A DNA stretch of 64,000 bases from contig BORH01000012.1 of NCBI GenBank assembly GCA_018333075.1, positions 62,001 through 126,000 of the forward strand. Reading direction: 5' to 3'. Position 1 is the stretch's first letter. Each line of letters begins with the position of its first letter. The position numbers and the translations under genes are program-made. Below the pieces are notes generated by a model that saw nothing but the letters and a program-made list of their open reading frames with translations, ran no database searches and was not told the origin of the DNA. Source of the DNA: Heyndrickxia sporothermodurans. Lineage in GTDB: Bacteria > Bacillota > Bacilli > Bacillales > Bacillaceae_C. Below are positions 15,599 through 22,932 of this stretch, piece by piece.

Positions 15599-16996
15599 TT
15601 ATGCCATTCCAAAAGCTCTTGCTATAGTTGCCACTAGATATGTAACACCAATTGCGATAACTGTTGGAATTGCAAATGATAAAAATGTCCATTTAAGACT
15701 CTTTGTTTCTTTATAAATATTAAAAAGGGTTGTTCCGCACGGATAATGAAGCAATGAAAATAGCATCATATTTAAAGCAGTTAGCCAAGTCCATCCGTGA
15801 TCAAGAAATACTTGTTTCAGTTTTGTTAAGTCCTCGATTTCAAGCATGGCACCTTGAGATAAATACGCCATAATTAAAATTGGCACAACGATTTCGTTAG
15901 CTGGTAAGCCAAGAATGAATGCTGCCATGATAAATCCATCCATTCCAAGTGCCTGGCCAAATGGATCTAAGAAGTTGATAAAATACATTAATATGCTCGT
16001 ATCACCTATATAAATATTAGCTAATATCCATGTGATGATCGATGCGGGAGCAGCAACAATAACCGCCCTTTTTAATACAGACCAAGCTTTATCAATACTT
16101 GCTCGAACGATTGTATTCATGAATTTTGGTCTTCTATATGGAGGAAGCTCTAGTGTATAGTGTGAAGGAACTCCTTTTAAAGCTGTTTTAGATAGTATCC
16201 AAGATACAGATAGAGTCACTACAACACCAAACAATACACAGCCCATTAAAATGGCTGAGGTAACTAAAGTTCCCGATGCACTTGAATATCCAGTCACCAT
16301 GAAAAGGGATGCTAATAAGATTAGTGTTGGCCATCTTCCATTACAAGGTACGAAATTATTTGTTAATATAGCTAGCATACGCTCACGTGGAGACTCTATG
16401 ATTCTTGTAGATAGGATCGCAGCAGCATTACAGCCAAATCCCATTGCCATAGTAAGAGACTGCTTTCCGTGTCCACCAGCTCTTTTAAATAATCGGTCCA
16501 TATTGAAAGCTACCCGTGGTAAATAGCCATAGTTTTCTAGTAAAGCGAATATAGGAAAGAATATTGCCATCGGTGGAAGCATGACGCTTATCACCCAGCC
16601 AGTTCCTCTAAATAATCCAAGAATAAGAATTCCATGTAGCCATTCCGGTGCATGAATCAATTGAAACCCTGATGTTAATTTTGCTTCAGCCCATCCAAAA
16701 AACTCAGCAAGTAAATCAGATGGAATATTCGCACCTGCAATAGTGATATAAAATATAATTCCGAGCATTGCTAGCATTATTGGAAAGCCTAGTAAGCGTG
16801 AAGTAAAGATTTTATCTAGTTTTTCCATTTGGTTCTGCTTAGCCTTCTTATTGCTAACAACTTCATTACAAATAGCATGACTTGTAGAATAGATGCTGCT
16901 CACTATCTCATCCCGAAGCCTATCATTTGACATTGCTTGAGCTTCTTTCACTAAAGCGTCTAACGAGTTATGAGTGAACGCTGACGGAGTACTCAT
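15599..16996 (-). CDS. feoB: FeoB permease part (split ferrous iron transporter)
   Basis: Membrane half of FeoB, 465 residues. It carries the two Gate domains: GLFRGTGWVISVMLPPMAIFF, the first-Gate segment MAMGFGCNAAAILSTRIIES (about 180-200) with the conserved Cys, NFVPCNGRWPTL, then LGLPANEIVVPILIMAYL. In most bacteria this is fused to the G protein. Here it is a separate gene with its own binding site (AAGGGGTG before the ATG at 16996), overlapping the GTPase gene by 29 bases, so coupled translation is likely. Together the two parts add up to about 704 residues, the normal FeoB size. The role is ferrous iron uptake. Confidence 0.92.
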   Translation of the reverse strand: MSTPSAFTHNSLDALVKEAQAMSNDRLRDEIVSSIYSTSHAICNEVVSNKKAKQNQMEKLDKIFTSRLLGFPIMLAMLGIIFYITIAGANIPSDLLAEFFGWAEAKLTSGFQLIHAPEWLHGILILGLFRGTGWVISVMLPPMAIFFPIFALLENYGYLPRVAFNMDRLFKRAGGHGKQSLTMAMGFGCNAAAILSTRIIESPRERMLAILTNNFVPCNGRWPTLILLASLFMVTGYSSASGTLVTSAILMGCVLFGVVVTLSVSWILSKTALKGVPSHYTLELPPYRRPKFMNTIVRASIDKAWSVLKRAVIVAAPASIITWILANIYIGDTSILMYFINFLDPFGQALGMDGFIMAAFILGLPANEIVVPILIMAYLSQGAMLEIEDLTKLKQVFLDHGWTWLTALNMMLFSLLHYPCGTTLFNIYKETKSLKWTFLSFAIPTVIAIGVTYLVATIARAFGMA

Positions 16997-17687
16997 CGAA
17001 TTTCACCCCTTTTTTCGTCTTTTGCCATTCTTGCTTTAATCGATTGAATAAATTTTCATCACCATCAAGTAAACGAAGAGCAATCCACCTTGAAGGATAA
17101 CAGCTGCCAAAGACTTCATTCACTTTAAGTTCTAAATGATTAATCTTTTGTTCTACTTCATCGGAATATTTCATGCGATAAGGAGTCGTTTTAATTTGTC
17201 CTTTTACCATTAGACTTAAAGTATTAAGTAATTGGTCAAATCCTTTTTTATTTCGAGCAGATATTTTAATCACCGGTACTCCAAGAACATTAGACATTTT
17301 TTTCTCGTTAATAATAATTCCTTTTTTATCTGCTTCATCAATTAGATTTATACATATTATAACTTTGTCTGTAATCTCCAATACTTGGAGGGCAAGGTTT
17401 AGGTTTCTTTCTAAGGAGGTAGCATCAAGTACGACCATAGTGACGTCAGGATGGTCAAAAATAATATGATCTCGTGCTACTTCTTCATCCGTCGAATTGG
17501 AAAATAAAGAGTAGGTTCCTGGCAAATCAACCAGTAAAAATTCCTCATTCTGGTGCTTAAACGTTCCTTCAGCATGCATAACCGTTTTTCCAGGCCAATT
17601 ACCAGTATGCTGCTTCATTCCCGTGAGTGCATTGAATAGAGTGCTTTTTCCCGTATTGGGATTTCCGGCAAGAGCTATTTTTTTCAT
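16968..17687 (-). CDS. feoB: FeoB GTPase part (split ferrous iron transporter)
   Basis: Cytosolic G protein of FeoB, 239 residues. GTPase motifs are complete: G1 GNPNTGKST (residues 7-15), the G2 region with Thr in NWPGKTV, G3 DLPGTYSL, and G4 NLID. A helical GDP-dissociation-inhibitor-like segment follows (about 160-230). It ends in a normal stop with no run-on to the permease frame. It lies two bases downstream of feoA and overlaps the permease gene, giving an operon feoA - feoB(G) - feoB(permease). It powers or gates ferrous iron import. Confidence 0.93.
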   Translation of the reverse strand: MKKIALAGNPNTGKSTLFNALTGMKQHTGNWPGKTVMHAEGTFKHQNEEFLLVDLPGTYSLFSNSTDEEVARDHIIFDHPDVTMVVLDATSLERNLNLALQVLEITDKVIICINLIDEADKKGIIINEKKMSNVLGVPVIKISARNKKGFDQLLNTLSLMVKGQIKTTPYRMKYSDEVEQKINHLELKVNEVFGSCYPSRWIALRLLDGDENLFNRLKQEWQKTKKGVKFDEYSVSVHS

Positions 17688-17689
17688 CC

Positions 17690-17944
17690 TTAGTCCTCCT
17701 TTACAACCACTCCAAATATTTTAGAACTTTCCTCTCTACGTAAAGCAATGGTTGTATCTCTTACACGAAACGCTATTGGATCACCCAAAGGGCTTTTTTG
17801 AAGGACTAAAATTTCCGCCCCTCTAACAAATCCTAAATCTAATAATCTTCTTCTCATCACTCCCTCAATCTGAAGCTCGGTTATGACAAGGCGATTTCCT
17901 GTACAGCATTCAGAAAGGGGTATCTGTGAACTAATATTGGACAT
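17690..17944 (-). CDS. feoA: FeoA, ferrous iron transport accessory protein
   Basis: SH3-like FeoA protein of 84 residues with the typical core: MRRRLLDLGFVRGAEILVLQ, then GDPIAFRVRDTTIALRREES. FeoA proteins bind or modulate FeoB in ferrous iron uptake. It is the first gene of the three-gene feo operon, with GGAGGAAAG before the ATG and a good sigma-A-type promoter about 70 bases upstream. I see no Fur box matching TGATAATNATTATCA in the 150 bases before it, so iron control must act elsewhere or through a divergent site. Confidence 0.95.
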   Translation of the reverse strand: MSNISSQIPLSECCTGNRLVITELQIEGVMRRRLLDLGFVRGAEILVLQKSPLGDPIAFRVRDTTIALRREESSKIFGVVVKED

Positions 17945-18011
17945 GACTTTCCTCCACCTAATTATTTTTCATTTCATTTAAAAAATTGCCTCGATGCAAA
18001 ATATTAATTCA

Positions 18012-18041
18012 ATTATATGTTCCATGAATCAAAAATGTAAA
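18012..18041 (-). promoter_or_regulatory. Probable feo operon promoter
   Basis: On the minus strand TTTACA (18036-18041) and TATAAT (18012-18017) are separated by 18 bases, about 70 bases before feoA. Confidence 0.6.
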
Positions 18042-18093
18042 CACTTTTTATAAAAAATTTTTATTTATTTGAAATTTCTGGTGTAAGAGGTCC

Positions 18094-18122
18094 TTGACAA
18101 TGTTTATTTTCTATCCTATAAT
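18094..18122 (+). promoter_or_regulatory. Consensus sigma-A promoter of the T-box transcript
   Basis: TTGACA (18094-18099), 17 bases, TATAAT (18117-18122): a perfect housekeeping promoter. Transcription should begin near 18130, directly before the first T-box leader. Confidence 0.85.
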
Positions 18123-18129
18123 TCAAAAA

Positions 18130-18402
18130 CAAATATTTACTAATTTATAAAGGCTAGGAAAAGGACATGAGCTTTCTTTAAAATTCTTAGTAGAGAACAG
18201 GGTCACTGGCTGGAAGCCCTGAAGAATGGAGAAAGACTTACCACCTTTGAGCCATTATGGGGAAAGAATAATTAAAGTATCCATAATCGGGAAAACCGTT
18301 ATCGTATATGAGCATAATGCATGTTTTTATTGTGCAATTATGAAAATAGGGTGGCACCACGACCGCACTCGTCCCTTGTTTAAGGGATGGGTGCGTTTTT
18401 TA
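18130..18402 (+). ncRNA. T-box riboswitch 1 of 3
   Basis: The T-box sequence AGGGTGGCACCACGA (18348-18362) and the terminator stem over 18364-18401 (CGCACTCGTCCC with its partner, then a T-run) are unmistakable. Stem I landmarks (GAGAACAGGG ... CCCTGAAG) lie at about 18192-18225. A TTACCACC stretch at 18239-18246 is the likely specifier region, reading ACC for threonine. Uncharged tRNA binding stabilises the antiterminator. This copy is more diverged than the next two. A short ORF over it is an artefact. Confidence 0.93.
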
Positions 18403-18429
18403 TTTTAAAAATAAATAGGAATTAAGCGA

Positions 18430-18667
18430 TGACAAGGACATGAATTTATCTTAGCTTTCTTAGCAGAGAACAGGGTCAACGGCTGAGAGCCCTGAAGAAA
18501 AGGGATAGATTTACCACCTATGAGCTATTATGGGGAAAGGAAATTCCGAAGTAACCATAATCGGGGAACCGTTATATTTTTGAGCGTAATGTGTATATTA
18601 TGGGATTACGGAATAAGGGTGGCACCACGACCGCACTCGTCCCTTTTTAGGGATGGGTGCGTTTTTT
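18430..18667 (+). ncRNA. T-box riboswitch 2 of 3
   Basis: Second leader with the same landmarks: GAGAACAGGG at about 18475, TTTACCACCTATGAG at 18510-18524, T-box AGGGTGGCACCACGA at 18616-18630, and a terminator ending in T at about 18667. It is nearly the same sequence as copy 3, so these two arose by recent duplication. Confidence 0.93.
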
Positions 18668-18689
18668 AATTTTATAAATAAATAAGGAA

Positions 18690-18939
18690 ATAAGCGATGA
18701 CAAGGACATGAATCTATCTAAGCCTTCTTAACAGAGAACAGGGTCAATGGCTGAGAGCCCTGAAGAAAAGGGATAGATTTACCACCTATGAGCTATTATG
18801 GGGAAAGGAAACTCCAAAGTATCCATAATCGGGAAACCGTTACATTTTTGAGCGTAATGTTGTTTATTTATGGCATTACGGAATAAGGGTGGCACCACGA
18901 CCGCACTCGTCCCTTTTTTAGGGATGGGTGCGTTTTTTA
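18690..18939 (+). ncRNA. T-box riboswitch 3 of 3
   Basis: Third leader, close to copy 2 in sequence, with GCGATGACAAGGACATG at its start, the TTTACCACC specifier-like stretch, T-box AGGGTGGCACCACGA at 18886-18900 and a terminator ending at about 18939, 25 bases before the synthetase start. Three terminators in series mean all three must be antiterminated for expression. Confidence 0.93.
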
Positions 18940-18964
18940 TTTATAAAAAATTGGAGGAATGAAA

Positions 18965-20164
18965 ATGTCAATTGAAAAAGAAGTAGAAAAAAGAAATCAT
19001 AGAAAATTAGGCCAAGAGCTAGAATTATTTATGTCAATGGAGGAGGCACCTGGAATGCCGTTTTTCCTCCCGAATGGGATGGTTATACGTAATGAATTAG
19101 AGAACTACTGGAAACAAAAACATCAAAAAGCCGGATATCAGGAAATTAAGACTCCAATTATGATGAAGCAGCAACTGTGGGAACAATCTGGACATTGGGA
19201 TCATTATCATGAAAATATGTATTTCTCCAATGTAGATGAGCAAAATTACGCCATTAAACCAATGAGCTGCCCTGGAGCGGTACTAATTTTCAATAGTAAA
19301 CGAAGGAGTTATCGAGAGCTTCCGATTCGTTATGCAGAGCTTGGATTAGTTCACCGTCATGAATTATCTGGGTCTTTAAGTGGACTATTACGAGTTCGAT
19401 CTTTTACTCAAGACGATGCCCATTTATTTGTTCGAGAAGATCAAATTGAATCTGAAGTCGATAAAGTATTAGATTTAATTGACGAATTTTATTCTGAATT
19501 TGGTTTTAGCTATAAGCTTGAGCTTTCTACTCGTCCGGAGGATTTTATGGGCTCAGTAGAAATATGGGATAAGGCAGAATCAGCATTAGAGTCTGTATTA
19601 AAGAAAAAAGAATTACCATATCAAATTAATCAAGGGGATGGAGCTTTCTATGGTCCAAAAATAGATTTTCACATTCTTGATTCATTAGGAAGAAGCTGGC
19701 AATGTGGTACTGTTCAATTAGATTTCCAAATGCCAGGAAAATTTAATTGTCAATATATAGGAGAAGACAATAAGCCGCAAATTCCAATCATGATTCATCG
19801 TGCGATATATGGATCTATCGAACGTTTTATGGCTATTTTAATTGAGCATTTTGCGGGAGAATTTCCATTATGGCTATCACCAGTACAAGCAAGAATCTTA
19901 CCAATTTCAGATGCGCATGTATCCTATGCCTATCAATTGAAGGAGCATTTAGAAATAGCTGGATTGCGCATTGAGGTAGATGATCGAGTAGAAAAAATTG
20001 GCTTAAAAATTAGAGAGGCTGAAAAGCAAAAGATTCCATATATGATGATTATCGGTGATCAAGAAGTAGAAAATAAATCTCTTGCGATGCGGAAGCATAG
20101 AGAGGGGAATCTTGGTCAGATGAAAATCGAGGCAGTTGTCGACCAATTAAGAGGCGAAAAATAA
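18965..20164 (+). CDS. Threonyl-tRNA synthetase paralogue lacking TGS and editing domains
   Basis: Class II synthetase of 399 residues charging tRNA-Thr. The catalytic core begins almost at the N-terminus (RNHRKLGQELELF, EEAPGMPFFLPNG). Zinc ligands are present: Cys in MSCPG, His in LVHRHE, His in MIHRAIYGS; motif 2 is RVRSFTQDDAHLF. The anticodon-binding domain follows (about 295-399). Normal ThrRS has about 640 residues with TGS and N2 editing domains; both are absent. GGAGG spacing favours the ATG at 18965 over 18959. Triple T-box control implies expression only in deep threonine-tRNA starvation. It is probably a backup or inhibitor-tolerant copy, with a full-length gene elsewhere. Confidence 0.93.
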   Translation: MSIEKEVEKRNHRKLGQELELFMSMEEAPGMPFFLPNGMVIRNELENYWKQKHQKAGYQEIKTPIMMKQQLWEQSGHWDHYHENMYFSNVDEQNYAIKPMSCPGAVLIFNSKRRSYRELPIRYAELGLVHRHELSGSLSGLLRVRSFTQDDAHLFVREDQIESEVDKVLDLIDEFYSEFGFSYKLELSTRPEDFMGSVEIWDKAESALESVLKKKELPYQINQGDGAFYGPKIDFHILDSLGRSWQCGTVQLDFQMPGKFNCQYIGEDNKPQIPIMIHRAIYGSIERFMAILIEHFAGEFPLWLSPVQARILPISDAHVSYAYQLKEHLEIAGLRIEVDDRVEKIGLKIREAEKQKIPYMMIIGDQEVENKSLAMRKHREGNLGQMKIEAVVDQLRGEK

Positions 20165-20183
20165 GAAAAATGTTAAACGAACG

Positions 20184-20222
20184 AATCCTCTAAAAGATAT
20201 AGCTTTCAGAGGATTTGTTATT
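20184..20222 (+). terminator. Hairpin after the synthetase gene
   Basis: AATCCTCT (20184-20191) pairs with AGAGGATT (20208-20215), with a short T-rich tail. Confidence 0.55.
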
Positions 20223-20334
20223 AAATAAATATTGGGATAATCATCCTTGTTTTCTATATATGATGCAATGAAATTTGTTATGGCGGTTTTTTATGGCTTT
20301 GGGATTATGATTCACAGCTTTTCGAACATCAAGG

Positions 20335-20391
20335 AGAAAAGGGCTGTCCGATCGTGCCTGACACTTTGTTTTTAGGACACCCTCTTTTCTT
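20335..20391 (-). terminator. Terminator of Crp-type gene with repeat-like loop
   Basis: On the minus strand AAAAGAGGGTGTCC pairs with GGACAGCCCTTTT. The loop holds GTGTCAGGCAC, a short sequence that from memory recurs in intergenic hairpins of Bacillus genomes. It lies just past the stop of the Crp-family gene. Confidence 0.6.
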
Positions 20392-20401
20392 TGAAAGTCG
20401 T

Positions 20402-21100
20402 TTATTCATAGCGAATACCATTTGATAATTTTTCTAAGGCGGACCAATTCAATATATGTATTGAATCTTTATTTCTTTCAATGATTTCCTTTTCGGAAAG
20501 AGTAGAAAGAACCCGATTTAAATGGCGATGAGTGGTTCCAAGCAGGTTAGCTATTTCTCCAATATTTGCTGTCCTTAATTCCTTGCCAAAGTGGTTTTCA
20601 TTTTCAGATGATAATGTGGACATAAGGTAACTAGCAAAACGATTTTCAACTGATGCTAATAAATTCACACGTGAAGCAGTTGTACATGTTTGCAGCTTGT
20701 AGCTTAAATGATTTAATAGTGTATGTAACAGCTTTGGATTATTTATTTGCTGATTTTTAATATATTCGAAGGATAATCCGATTAATAAGCATTCAGTTAC
20801 AGCTTCGATTTGTGATTGTACTGGTACGCCTCGAATGAGTTCAATATCACCGATAATGGAAAAAGGATGGCTAAATCGTAGTAGGAGTGATTTTCCTGTT
20901 TCTACGCTTGATGTTACTTTCACTTTCCCTTCCACTAAAAATAGTAGAAATGTTAGCTCTATTCCTTCATGAAGAATGATTTCACCTGGATCATATTTTT
21001 GCAATGTAAACGGAATATGTTGAATAGGTCCAAACATATCTTCAAAATGATACTTCGATAAGTGACTTTTAAGTAAAGAGTTATCTTGAATAAGTTTCAT
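20402..21100 (-). CDS. Crp/Fnr-family regulator (YeiL-like)
   Basis: Regulator of 232 residues: a cyclic-nucleotide-binding-type beta-roll (about 25-140; YDPGEIILHEGIELTFLLFL, GKVKVTSSVETGKSLLLRF, IIGDIELIRGVP) and a C-terminal winged helix (ANIGEIANLLGTTHRHLNRVL, then TLSEKEII). The beta-roll lacks the full cAMP-binding RxS motif, and no Cys cluster for an FNR iron-sulfur centre is seen. The frame extends 13 codons upstream, but GGAGAGAGAAAGG precedes the ATG at 21100. It is divergent from a HAD phosphatase gene, a possible target. Ligand unknown. Confidence 0.9.
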   Translation of the reverse strand: MKLIQDNSLLKSHLSKYHFEDMFGPIQHIPFTLQKYDPGEIILHEGIELTFLLFLVEGKVKVTSSVETGKSLLLRFSHPFSIIGDIELIRGVPVQSQIEAVTECLLIGLSFEYIKNQQINNPKLLHTLLNHLSYKLQTCTTASRVNLLASVENRFASYLMSTLSSENENHFGKELRTANIGEIANLLGTTHRHLNRVLSTLSEKEIIERNKDSIHILNWSALEKLSNGIRYE

Positions 21101-21193
21101 CCTTTCTCTCTCCTTCATCTGGACATATGTCCTTTTCATTATACGATGAACTGATATGATAAGGTTATTAAAAAGACGTAGGGGTGACGTAGA

Positions 21194-21973
21194 ATGAAAT
21201 TCGTATTTGATTTAGATGGGACGATATGCTTTAAAGGACAGCCGATTTCTGAAAAAATCCTATTATCATTAGAGGCATTAATGTCAAAAGGGCATGAAGT
21301 TATTTTTGCTTCAGCTAGACCAATCCGTGATTTACTTCCTGTATTACATGAGAGTTTTCACCAATATCCGATGATTGGTGGCAACGGATCCATGGTTGCA
21401 AATAAAGGGAAAATAATATCTACTATAAGCTTTGATCATGCAATCCTCCACGATGTTTTTGAACTAATTAAGAAATATCATATTACTTATTTAATAGATA
21501 GCGATTGGGATTATGCCTATACAGGTTCACCAGAACACCCTATATTGCGAAATCTTGACCCAGATAGAAGGGCAAAAAATGTTGATTTAATCGATCTGAC
21601 GTCTGTTGTGAAAATCTTAATACTAACGTCAACAAATATGAAGGAAGTAGAAAATCAGCTTCATAGCATGGAGGTTGTTGTTCATGTACATGGAAATGAA
21701 GGTGTTCTAGATGTAAGTCCAAAAGGAGTAGATAAGTGGAGTGGACTGCAGCAGTTAGGAGTAAAAGAAGGAGAGTATATTGCATTTGGGAATGATGCGA
21801 ATGATATTTCTATGTTTCAGCATGCAAGACATTCTGTTATGATTGGCGATCATTCTCAGTTGGCTCCATTTTCTTCTGAACAGCTGCTTTTAAATGAAGA
21901 CATTGAGCTTTCTTTAGTGAAAAAACTAGAAGAGCTGAACGTTTTGTGTGAATCTTGTACAATAAACGCTTGA
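21194..21973 (+). CDS. Cof-type HAD phosphatase
   Basis: Haloacid-dehalogenase-superfamily hydrolase of 259 residues, Cof/YkrA-like. The nucleophile motif DLDGTI is at residues 6-11, motif II Ser/Thr in FASARP (about 40), a large C2B cap domain in the middle, and motif IV in AFGNDANDISMF (about 195-206). These enzymes dephosphorylate sugar phosphates, flavin or nucleotide phosphates. It is divergent from the Crp-type regulator and precedes another HAD gene. Substrate unknown. Confidence 0.92.
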   Translation: MKFVFDLDGTICFKGQPISEKILLSLEALMSKGHEVIFASARPIRDLLPVLHESFHQYPMIGGNGSMVANKGKIISTISFDHAILHDVFELIKKYHITYLIDSDWDYAYTGSPEHPILRNLDPDRRAKNVDLIDLTSVVKILILTSTNMKEVENQLHSMEVVVHVHGNEGVLDVSPKGVDKWSGLQQLGVKEGEYIAFGNDANDISMFQHARHSVMIGDHSQLAPFSSEQLLLNEDIELSLVKKLEELNVLCESCTINA

Positions 21974-22044
21974 GTGTTTTGTCCCGAAACCCTATAAAAA
22001 GAATGCTATACTAGAATGTAAGCGCAGATATTGGAGGCATTCTT

Positions 22045-22764
22045 ATGAAAAACTATCAAACTTTATTATTTGACATAGATGATACATTATTAGATTTTGG
22101 TGCAGCGGAAAATTTAGCATTACGCATGCTTTTCGAAGAACAAAAAATGGTTTTAACTGATGAGATGAAAGCACAATATATAACCATTAACCAAGGGCTT
22201 TGGAGAGCGTTTGAAGAAGGGGAAATTAGTCGTGATGAGGTATTGAATACCCGTTTTTCTCTGTTATTTCTGGAATACGGTCAAGAGGTTGATGGCAAAT
22301 TGCTTGGAGAGAAGTATAGCAGCTATTTAGCAGAAGGTCATCAGCTAATTGATGGAGCATTAGAATTAATCACGGAATTACACACTAAATTTGACTTATA
22401 TATTGTAACAAACGGTGATTCTAAAACTCAGTATAAACGTATACATGATTCAGGCTTATATCCGTTGTTTAAGGGGATTTTTGTTTCAGAGGATACAGGT
22501 TTTCAAAAACCAATGAAGGAGTTTTTTGATTATGTATTTGCCCAAATTCCTCAATTTTCAAGAGAGCAAACATTAATTATTGGAGATTCCTTAAGTGCAG
22601 ATATTAAAGGTGGACAGCTAGCCGGAATAGATACATGCTGGATCAATCCAAAGCAAAAGACTAATGATACATCTTCTATTGTTCCGACTTACCAAATTCA
22701 AAAGCTTGTTGAGCTGTATCGGATTTTAAATGTAGAAAAGAAACCAATAACAATTAATCATTAA
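22045..22764 (+). CDS. YjjG-family noncanonical pyrimidine nucleotidase
   Basis: HAD-superfamily phosphatase of 239 residues with the YjjG/YfnB layout: DIDDTLLDFGAAE at residues 10-22 (nucleophile Asp10), a helical cap (about 20-95), VTNGDSKTQYKRI (motif II), FQKPMKEFFDYVF (motif III Lys) and IIGDSLSADIKGG (motif IV). Members hydrolyse nucleoside monophosphates including noncanonical pyrimidines, a house-cleaning role. TTGGAGG precedes the ATG. It follows another HAD gene after 71 bases, possibly in the same transcript. Confidence 0.92.
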   Translation: MKNYQTLLFDIDDTLLDFGAAENLALRMLFEEQKMVLTDEMKAQYITINQGLWRAFEEGEISRDEVLNTRFSLLFLEYGQEVDGKLLGEKYSSYLAEGHQLIDGALELITELHTKFDLYIVTNGDSKTQYKRIHDSGLYPLFKGIFVSEDTGFQKPMKEFFDYVFAQIPQFSREQTLIIGDSLSADIKGGQLAGIDTCWINPKQKTNDTSSIVPTYQIQKLVELYRILNVEKKPITINH

Positions 22765-22852
22765 TTGAACAAACTCAATATATCGGTGATGTTAATGTTT
22801 TGTTAGAAGGGAAAGCTATAATATTAGCAATCTCTTTTTTTTTAAACAAAAA

Positions 22853-22911
22853 TGCAAGCAATTGATTGCATTCATTTCGAAATTCATTTAAAATGTAACC
22901 AGTTGATTGCA
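22853..22911 (+). promoter_or_regulatory. Twin operators bracketing the exporter promoter
   Basis: Two 18-base pseudo-palindromes, TGCAAGCAATTGATTGCA (22853-22870) and TGTAACCAGTTGATTGCA (22894-22911), are centred 41 bases apart. Between them lies a promoter: TTGCAT (22866-22871), 17 bases, TAAAAT (22889-22894). The -35 box is inside the first operator and the start point inside the second. The downstream TetR gene is the likely binder. Confidence 0.7.
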
Positions 22912-22932
22912 AAAATTAGAGGGGTTGTTGAA

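Noticed and set aside
18226-18408. A 60-codon frame over the first T-box leader
   Set aside because: It lies wholly within the conserved riboswitch and its terminator, has no good ribosome binding site and encodes the T-box sequence itself.
20335-20391. Possible insertion-sequence remnant around GTGTCAGGCAC
   Set aside because: No transposase fragment or target duplication is visible; a terminator hairpin explains the inverted arms.
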